The notes below the pieces were generated by a model. It ran no database searches. It worked only from the letters and a program-made list of their open reading frames with translations, and was not told the origin of the DNA. A stretch of 64,000 nt of DNA from Thiopontia sp964344785 (lineage in GTDB: Bacteria; Pseudomonadota; Gammaproteobacteria; GCF-002020875), in the NCBI GenBank assembly GCA_964344785.1, contig CAYFOR010000002.1, positions 14,125 through 78,124 on the forward strand, read 5' to 3'. The position numbers and the translations under genes are program-made. The stretch's first letter is position 1; each line of letters begins with the position of its first letter. Below are positions 58,325 to 64,000 of the stretch, piece by piece.

Positions 58325-59713
58325 ATGGAGCAGATACTTACCTTTGATATGGATTTGATCCGCCGTTATGACAAGGCGGGGCCACGCTATACCTCGTATC
58401 CTACAGCGGTATCGTTTCATGAAGGCTTTGGTGCGAAAGAGTACCGTGCGGTGATCGAGCGAACCAACAGTGAACAACCCCAACGTCCACTATCGCTCTA
58501 TTTTCACATTCCGTTTTGTGACACCGTCTGCTTCTATTGTGGCTGCAACAAGATTGCGACCAAGGATCGCAGCAAATCGCCTCCTTACCTGGATCGTGTA
58601 TCGAAAGAACTGGAGATGCAGGGGGCACTGTTTGACCGGTCCAGAGTGGTCGAGCAGCTCCACTGGGGTGGTGGGACGCCCACGTTTCTCAACCATGACG
58701 AGATTCAGCGGTTGATGGATACTACTCGCGAGCATTTCACACTGCGGAACGATGATGAAGGCGAGTACTCCATCGAGATCGACCCGCGTGAGGCCACGGC
58801 AGAGACCATCCGGCTGCTGCGCAACCTGGGTTTCAACAGGATGAGTCTCGGGCTGCAAGACTTTGATGCCACAGTGCAGAAGGCGGTGAACCGTATTCAG
58901 AGTGAAGAGGAGACCTTCGAGGTGCTCCATGCAGCACGTGAATATGGTTTTAAGTCGGTCAGTGTCGATCTGATCTATGGTCTGCCGCACCAGACCGCCG
59001 ACAGTTTTCAGAAGACCGTAGAGAAGGTGTTGAAGGTGAGACCCAACCGCCTCTCTGTATTCAACTATGCCCACCTGCCGGAGCTGTTCAAGCCACAGCG
59101 CAGAATCAACGAGGCCGACCTGCCGACACCGGATCAGAAGCTGGAGATTCTGCAGCGGACCAACCAGCAGCTTGCCGAGGCCGGTTATCTCTATATCGGC
59201 ATGGATCACTTTGCTCTGCCGGATGATGAGCTGGCGGTCGCCCAGCGTGAGGGTACCCTCTATCGAAATTTCCAGGGCTACTCCACCCATCGTGACTGTG
59301 ACCTGATCGGGATCGGCGTTACCTCCATCGGTGTAGTGGGGAACACCTATTCACAAAACCTGAAGGATACCGACAGCTACTATCAGGCGATCGACAGTGG
59401 AGAGCTGGCGGTCTTCCGTGGCGTAGAGCTGGATACCGATGACCTGCTGCGACAGGATGTGATCACCGAACTGATCTGCAACTTCCGCATGCAGTTCTCC
59501 GATATCGAGGCGCGTCACGGAATCTGTTTTAATGACTACTTTGCTGTGGAACTGGATGAGTTGGCCGAGATGGAGAAGGATGGACTGGTCAGTCTCAATG
59601 AGGAGGGAGTTACCGTAGCCACTGCAGGGCGTTTTCTGATCCGCAATGTCTGTATGGTATTTGACCGCTATCTGCGCGAGCAGACCATACAGCGCTTCTC
59701 CAAGGTGATTTAG
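58325..59713 (+). CDS. hemN: Oxygen-independent coproporphyrinogen III oxidase
   Basis: Radical-SAM enzyme (462 aa) that decarboxylates coproporphyrinogen III to protoporphyrinogen IX without O2. The [4Fe-4S] motif is in YFHIPFCDTVCFYCGCNK (CxxxCxxC). SAM-binding WGGGTPTFL and the substrate parts LGLQDFDATVQKAVNRIQ and YIGMDHFALPDDEL are typical of true HemN rather than HemW. It supports heme synthesis under low oxygen. A hairpin follows. Confidence 0.95.
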   Translation: MEQILTFDMDLIRRYDKAGPRYTSYPTAVSFHEGFGAKEYRAVIERTNSEQPQRPLSLYFHIPFCDTVCFYCGCNKIATKDRSKSPPYLDRVSKELEMQGALFDRSRVVEQLHWGGGTPTFLNHDEIQRLMDTTREHFTLRNDDEGEYSIEIDPREATAETIRLLRNLGFNRMSLGLQDFDATVQKAVNRIQSEEETFEVLHAAREYGFKSVSVDLIYGLPHQTADSFQKTVEKVLKVRPNRLSVFNYAHLPELFKPQRRINEADLPTPDQKLEILQRTNQQLAEAGYLYIGMDHFALPDDELAVAQREGTLYRNFQGYSTHRDCDLIGIGVTSIGVVGNTYSQNLKDTDSYYQAIDSGELAVFRGVELDTDDLLRQDVITELICNFRMQFSDIEARHGICFNDYFAVELDELAEMEKDGLVSLNEEGVTVATAGRFLIRNVCMVFDRYLREQTIQRFSKVI

Positions 59714-59739
59714 TTGGTGGTTTAGCTTTATAAGTCGGA

Positions 59740-59778
59740 AACAGGCGTATCAGGCAGCGATGCTTGCTTATGCCTGTT
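59740..59778 (+). terminator. Hairpin after hemN, possible terminator
   Basis: aacaggc (59740-59746) pairs with gcctgtt (59772-59778), with extra gta/tat pairing inside. The following ccttgtttgtgt is only weakly T-rich. It lies 27 nt after the hemN stop. Confidence 0.45.
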
Positions 59779-59902
59779 CCTTGTTTGTGTGCATTCAAGG
59801 CATTCGGCTCCTGCCAGACAGGAAGAAAAGCAGCAGTTGTTGGAGAAGGCACGGCTGATACTTGCAGTCTTTCCCGACTTCCATGAATCTAATGCTAAGA
59901 TT

Positions 59903-62900
59903 ATGATCAATCAGAATCTGCTCCAGCGTTTCTTCTCGCCAGCTTTTATTCAACGCGGTACAGACTATTTCCAGCGTGGCAGAGTTGAATTTGTCCGTCG
60001 TAAACAGAATGGAGCAATTGCTGCTATTGTTCGCGGTTCAACGCTCTATCAGGTACGTATCTCACTCGGCCCAAACTCGATCCATGGGGAGTGCACCTGC
60101 CCGGTTGAGTTCAATTGCAAACATGTCGTTGCCGCGCTACTGGAACTGGATGCACAACAGGAACCAATAGCGGGTCATGCCAATACACTACAGCCTGTTG
60201 TAGAGGAAGACAACGTTGTCGAGACATGGACTGGTCACTTGCAGCGTGCCATTGAGTCCGAAAACACGCCGGAAGTTGCCCGAAAACCATCGGGTAACCG
60301 GCAGTTACTCTATCTGTTGCAACCAGTTGACTTTCAGCAGCGCTACACCATTCTGTTACGCACCGCCTATCTGAAAAAAGATGGCAGCTTCAGTCAGGTC
60401 AATAGCTTCGATCCCCAGAATACACTCTTCGGCAATCCTCCAAAACTGGTCCAGCCAGAAGATACTCGGTTGCTGCGTCGGCTCTATCTGCAGGGCAGAG
60501 TCAGTTCTGATCTCTACCAACTGGATGGAGAGGGCGGCAGTCAGCTGCTCGAAGACCTGGTCTCTACCGGGCGCTGCCACTGGAAAGAGAGTAGTGGGCC
60601 GCAGCTTTGCATCGACAAACCGGTTTCCTCCTCACTGGTCTGGAAGGCAAACTCACAGGGAGAGCAGAAGTTGATGCTGGAGGTGCCCGAGCATCACGGA
60701 AATATATTATTGATGCTGGACCGGGTTCATTATCTTGATCCGACAACAGGTATCATCGGTGAGGTCATCAGTGACTACTCGTCTTCCCTGATCAGCAAAC
60801 TCTATCATCTCCCTGCAATTCCCCCCAAAGAGGTCCAGGCACTTTCAAAAGCCCTGAAGAAGGACCCTGAACTATCCTTTGTTCCTCGCCCTCAAAAGAT
60901 TGCTCCACCCAAGACCCGAAAGGTCAAACCAATACCTGTACTCACACTGCTGGTTGGGGAGATACTTGCCGAAGAGGAGGATTTACCCTGGTACCGTGAG
61001 TCGGCACTCCAGTCAATGCCATTGCCAATGGCGAAGATCGAGTTTGAGTATAACGGTGAGCGGGTCGGTCTCTTTTCCGAGGAGAGTACCCTTTGGCAAA
61101 ATAGTGGAAATCAGTGTCTGAAAATCCCCCGACAACCCAGGCAGGAGGAGAAACGCCTCAATGATCTATCCAGATACCTTGTGCCAACCATGCTGTTCGA
61201 AGAGTTGGCGGCTGATGCAGGTGACTACTTCGAGATTCCTTCTGAATATGCCGACCACTTCACCTTTCCTGACATGCAGGATGGTGGCCTGGAATTTTCG
61301 CTGAATCTGCTGCCAACATTGGAACAGAAGGGGTGGAAGGTTGAAGTTGATGATGATTGGCCCTGGCACTTTGCCAGTGAACCGGAGCAGTGGTTGGCAG
61401 AAGTTGAAGAGGAAGGCAACGAATGGTTCACGCTCGGCTTCGATATTGAGTTGGAAGGCAAGCAAATACCACTTCTACCGCTACTGATGGAAGCGATTCG
61501 GCAGCTCCCTAATGAAGCGACGGTAGCGCAGCTTGCCAATCTGGAAGACCAGCATCTCCTTCCTCTTCCTTTGGAAGATGGTCGCCTGCTACCTGTACCG
61601 CTTGGCAAGGTCCGCCCCATTCTGCAGACCTTGATCGAACTCTATGACGATCATGAACTGGATGAAAGCGGTCACCTCCGTTTCAATCGTCTGGAGGCAG
61701 CACGTCTGGCAGAGCTTGAAAGTGCCAGGGAGGCAGCAGACCTGCGCTGGTTTGGTGGGGAACGCATTCGTGAACTGGGGCGCAAGCTGTATGACTTCAA
61801 TGGTATTGAAACTGTTGCCCCTCCCCAACAGTTCAATGCATCCTTGCGTGACTATCAGCAACAGGGGCTCAATTGGCTGCAGTTTTTGCAGCAGATCGGT
61901 TTTGGGGGAATCCTTGCTGATGATATGGGGCTGGGCAAGACGGTGCAGACTCTGGCTCACCTGCTACTGCAAAAGCAGCAGGGTGGGATGGAATCTCCTC
62001 ATCTGGTGATTGCCCCCACCAGTCTGATGGTCAACTGGCGTGCAGAAGCGGCTCGTTTTGCGCCGGATCTGAAGGTGATCGTGTTACATGGCCCGGAGCG
62101 CAAAAAGCTGTTTGACCAGATTCCAGAGAGTGATCTGGTGCTGACCACCTACCCGTTACTGAGTCGTGATGCCGAAAAGCTGCTGGCACACCGCTACAAT
62201 ACTCTGGTACTGGATGAGGCGCAGGTCATCAAGAATCCACGGGCTCGTGCTACTCAGATTGTCCATCAGCTGAATGCGACTCACCGCCTCTGCCTCAGCG
62301 GTACACCGATGGAAAACCACTTGGGTGAACTCTGGTCGCTGATGCATTTCCTCAACCCCGGACTCCTTGGTGATGAGAGGCTGTTCCGCCAACGCTTCAG
62401 AAACCCCATTGAGAAACAGGGAAATATGGATCGGCAGCAGCAACTGCAACGGCGTATTGCTCCGTTTCTGCTGCGTCGTACCAAGCAGGAGGTGGTGGCC
62501 GAACTACCCCAAAAGAGCGAGATCATTCGTGCGGTAGAACTGGAGGGGGAGCAGCGTAAACTCTACGAGACCATCCGCCTGGCGATGCATGAGAAGGTCC
62601 GGCAGGCAGTGGAGAAGAAAGGAATCAATCGCAGCCATATCATCATTCTCGATGCGCTGCTCAAGCTGCGACAGGTCTGCTGTGACCCACGTCTGCTCAA
62701 ACTCGATAGCGCCAAAAAGGTGAAACATTCTGCCAAGCTGGATATGTTGATGGCATTTCTCCCGGAGATGATTGAAGAGGGGCGGCGAATACTACTCTTC
62801 TCCCAGTTCACCTCGATGATCAGTCTGATTGAGGAAGTGCTGAAAAAGAAGAAAATCGACTACGTCAAGCTGACCGGAAACACCCGGGATCGCGCCACAC

Positions 62901-63247
62901 CCGTGGAGCGTTTCCAGGCGGGTGAAGTGCCGTTGTTTCTGATCAGTCTCAAGGCGGGTGGTACCGGCCTGAATCTGACAGCAGCCGACACCGTGATCCA
63001 CTACGACCCTTGGTGGAATCCAGCTGTAGAGAATCAGGCAACCGACAGAGCCTATCGTATTGGTCAGGACAAGCCGGTTTTCGTCTACAAGTTCATCACC
63101 GCCAATACAGTAGAGGAGAGAATTTTGGAGATGCAGCAGAAAAAGCAGGCCCTGGCCGATGGCCTGTATGGCAGAGAAAGGGCACAGGATGGTGCGACCT
63201 TCAATGCCGATGATCTACAGGCACTGTTTGACCCATTGGATGCTTAG
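59903..63247 (+). CDS. SWIM-domain SNF2-family helicase-like ATPase
   Basis: A 1114-aa soluble DNA-dependent ATPase. A SWIM zinc finger (GECTCPVEFNCKHVVAALLE, residues ~60-80) precedes a long middle region. The SNF2 core starts at ~640: GILADDMGLGKTVQTLAHLL, DEAQ box in LVLDEAQVIKNPRA, SGTPMENHLGELWSLM, and C-terminal helicase motifs SLKAGGTGLNLTAADTVIHYDPWWNPAVENQATDRAYRIGQ. ATG 59903 begins just before the first conserved block; longer forms from 59789 have no support. The biological role of bacterial SWIM-SNF2 proteins is not settled; chromatin-like DNA remodelling or transcription recycling is inferred. Confidence 0.92.
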   Translation: MINQNLLQRFFSPAFIQRGTDYFQRGRVEFVRRKQNGAIAAIVRGSTLYQVRISLGPNSIHGECTCPVEFNCKHVVAALLELDAQQEPIAGHANTLQPVVEEDNVVETWTGHLQRAIESENTPEVARKPSGNRQLLYLLQPVDFQQRYTILLRTAYLKKDGSFSQVNSFDPQNTLFGNPPKLVQPEDTRLLRRLYLQGRVSSDLYQLDGEGGSQLLEDLVSTGRCHWKESSGPQLCIDKPVSSSLVWKANSQGEQKLMLEVPEHHGNILLMLDRVHYLDPTTGIIGEVISDYSSSLISKLYHLPAIPPKEVQALSKALKKDPELSFVPRPQKIAPPKTRKVKPIPVLTLLVGEILAEEEDLPWYRESALQSMPLPMAKIEFEYNGERVGLFSEESTLWQNSGNQCLKIPRQPRQEEKRLNDLSRYLVPTMLFEELAADAGDYFEIPSEYADHFTFPDMQDGGLEFSLNLLPTLEQKGWKVEVDDDWPWHFASEPEQWLAEVEEEGNEWFTLGFDIELEGKQIPLLPLLMEAIRQLPNEATVAQLANLEDQHLLPLPLEDGRLLPVPLGKVRPILQTLIELYDDHELDESGHLRFNRLEAARLAELESAREAADLRWFGGERIRELGRKLYDFNGIETVAPPQQFNASLRDYQQQGLNWLQFLQQIGFGGILADDMGLGKTVQTLAHLLLQKQQGGMESPHLVIAPTSLMVNWRAEAARFAPDLKVIVLHGPERKKLFDQIPESDLVLTTYPLLSRDAEKLLAHRYNTLVLDEAQVIKNPRARATQIVHQLNATHRLCLSGTPMENHLGELWSLMHFLNPGLLGDERLFRQRFRNPIEKQGNMDRQQQLQRRIAPFLLRRTKQEVVAELPQKSEIIRAVELEGEQRKLYETIRLAMHEKVRQAVEKKGINRSHIIILDALLKLRQVCCDPRLLKLDSAKKVKHSAKLDMLMAFLPEMIEEGRRILLFSQFTSMISLIEEVLKKKKIDYVKLTGNTRDRATPVERFQAGEVPLFLISLKAGGTGLNLTAADTVIHYDPWWNPAVENQATDRAYRIGQDKPVFVYKFITANTVEERILEMQQKKQALADGLYGRERAQDGATFNADDLQALFDPLDA

Positions 63248-63419
63248 CAAAGAGCTATGTATTCAATTGGTTGCTGATTGCAGGTATCAGGATTGGAGGG
63301 AGCTGAACAACGGAACACCATCGCACGGCATGAAGGGGTATTGTTGGAGCTGCTTGAAGAGTCAACTTGCCGGTGCGGAGAATAAATACCATAATTTTTG
63401 CATGAAATGCGGAGATTAA
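63240..63419 (+). CDS. Possible small zinc-ribbon protein (59 aa)
   Basis: ATG 63240 overlaps the last codons of the helicase gene and runs to TAA-free TGA-type end at 63419 in another frame. The C-terminal half has YCWSCLKSQ ... FCMKCGD, two CxxC pairs 22 residues apart that could bind zinc. The N-terminal half is unremarkable. Translational coupling to the helicase is plausible; the protein family is unknown to me. Confidence 0.4.
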   Translation: MLSKELCIQLVADCRYQDWRELNNGTPSHGMKGYCWSCLKSQLAGAENKYHNFCMKCGD

Positions 63420-63545
63420 GCGATGTACTTACGGGAAAAATCTGTCTCTGGTTTCTGTGATAGCCAGCCCACCATGCGTGATGTTGAATAGTCTTCGATG
63501 CTGCAGTTTTGATTTTTCCTCTATCAGTTGAGGGCACTTTTTAGG

Positions 63546-63600
63546 TTGACCGTGCTGTTATGCGTTATATAAACTAACTGTACGTTTTTATGTACATGTA
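63546..63600 (+). promoter_or_regulatory. Promoter and YefM-type operator of the toxin-antitoxin operon
   Basis: A -35 TTGACC (63546-63551) and -10 TATAAA (63568-63573) are spaced by 16 nt. Just downstream lie TGTACG (63579-63584) and TGTACA (63591-63596), 12 bp apart centre to centre, the second within the palindrome gtacatgtac. YefM-YoeB complexes of E. coli repress by binding TGTACA cores of adjacent palindromes. GGAGG at ~63608 precedes the antitoxin start. Confidence 0.7.
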
Positions 63601-63617
63601 CTGTTCCGGAGGCTACT

Positions 63618-63872
63618 ATGGATGCTATAAGCTACACTGCTGCACGCGCAAACCTGTCAAAAACAATGGAAAAAGTATGTAATGATCATGATCCCGTAAT
63701 TATTACACGCAAACGAGAGTCCCCTGTTGTAATGATCTCTCTGGAGGATTTCCAGGCAATGGAGGAAACTGCATACTTGCTCCGTTCTCCCGCAAATGCC
63801 CGGCATCTGTTGGAATCAATTGCAGAGCTTGAGGCTGGGAAAGGTACTGAACATGAGTTAATAATCGAGTGA
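63618..63872 (+). CDS. yefM: YefM/Phd-family antitoxin
   Basis: An 84-aa antitoxin and autorepressor. The N-terminal DNA-binding part MDAISYTAARANLSKTMEKV and IITRKRESPVVMISLEDFQAMEETAYLLRSPANARHLLESI match the YefM pattern. The acidic C-terminal tail binds the toxin. The stop overlaps the toxin GTG by 4 nt, so the two are coupled. Confidence 0.93.
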   Translation: MDAISYTAARANLSKTMEKVCNDHDPVIITRKRESPVVMISLEDFQAMEETAYLLRSPANARHLLESIAELEAGKGTEHELIIE

Positions 63873-64000
63873 AACTTACTTTCTCTGGCAAGGCATGGGA
63901 TGACTATCTTCATTGGCAGAAAACCGACAAAGCCATTCTCAGGCGTATTAATTCTACTTTGTCAGATTGTTATCATAAGAAAACAGTCTGTTACGGTATA
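63869..64000 (+). CDS. yoeB: YoeB-type mRNA-interferase toxin (partial, runs off window)
   Basis: Only the first 44 codons are present. VKLTFSGKAWDDYLHWQKTDKAILRRINSTLSDC matches the N-terminus of YoeB/Txe toxins (KLxWSxxxWDDYLYWQxTDKRI). The RNase catalytic residues lie beyond the window, so activity cannot be judged. It starts at GTG 63869, overlapping the antitoxin stop. Confidence 0.9.
   Translation, partial: MKLTFSGKAWDDYLHWQKTDKAILRRINSTLSDCYHKKTVCYGI

Overview
The window is a gene-dense stretch of a moderate-GC gammaproteobacterial chromosome. The core gene orders (ftsK-lolA-rarA, serS-cysG, nudF next to a DUF1249 gene, uup-slyX) are gammaproteobacterial. The abundance of hybrid sensor kinases, the haemerythrin-linked signalling and the MNIO-type RiPP operon suit a microaerophilic environmental or symbiotic bacterium such as a Chromatiales-type sulfur oxidiser, but no gene here fixes the genus.

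Layout. 0-7.3 kb: trxB (cut by the window edge), ald, a FecR-domain protein and ftsK-lolA-rarA. 7.3-10.8 kb: a rearranged rluC/HAD/maf/yceD block that lacks the usual rpmF and sppA. 10.9-20.7 kb: a kinase fused to a haemerythrin domain, an exported MsrA-MsrB fusion, an ECF sigma/anti-sigma pair, an HD-GYP-like protein, and a complete hvfABCD operon. That operon has an exported EGKCG-repeat precursor peptide, an MNIO/DUF692 maturase, its DUF2063 partner and a DoxX membrane protein. 21-24.6 kb: crcB-DUF190 and serS-cysG.

25-31 kb is a signalling cluster: CBS protein, orphan solute-binding protein, hybrid kinase, REC protein with a possible CheZ-like half, and a CheY-like protein, followed by tRNA-Arg(CCT). 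31-36.3 kb: nudF, a DUF1249 gene, htpG behind a sigma-32-type promoter, dacB and a bolA-family gene. 36.3-42.2 kb is a second signalling cluster: two orphan solute-binding proteins, a frameshifted hybrid kinase and a REC-HATPase kinase. 42-64 kb: an RNB nuclease, two ABC-F ATPases, ung, slyX, a chemoreceptor, lon, a MogA/MoaB protein, thioredoxin, prmB with an in-frame TAA, hemN, a SWIM-SNF2 helicase, and a YefM-YoeB toxin-antitoxin pair whose toxin runs off the edge.

Two related families of short palindromic interspersed repeats (A: 2 copies, B: 4 copies) lie between genes. All four B copies sit directly at the stop codon of the preceding gene in the same relative orientation, and two of them supply the stop codon itself. 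The copper-peptide operon with its nearby ECF sigma factor, the stop-codon-associated repeats and the two transporter-less binding-protein/kinase modules are the most interesting parts. Two genes are broken by single lesions (a 1-nt frameshift and a nonsense codon), which could be genome decay or sequencing error.
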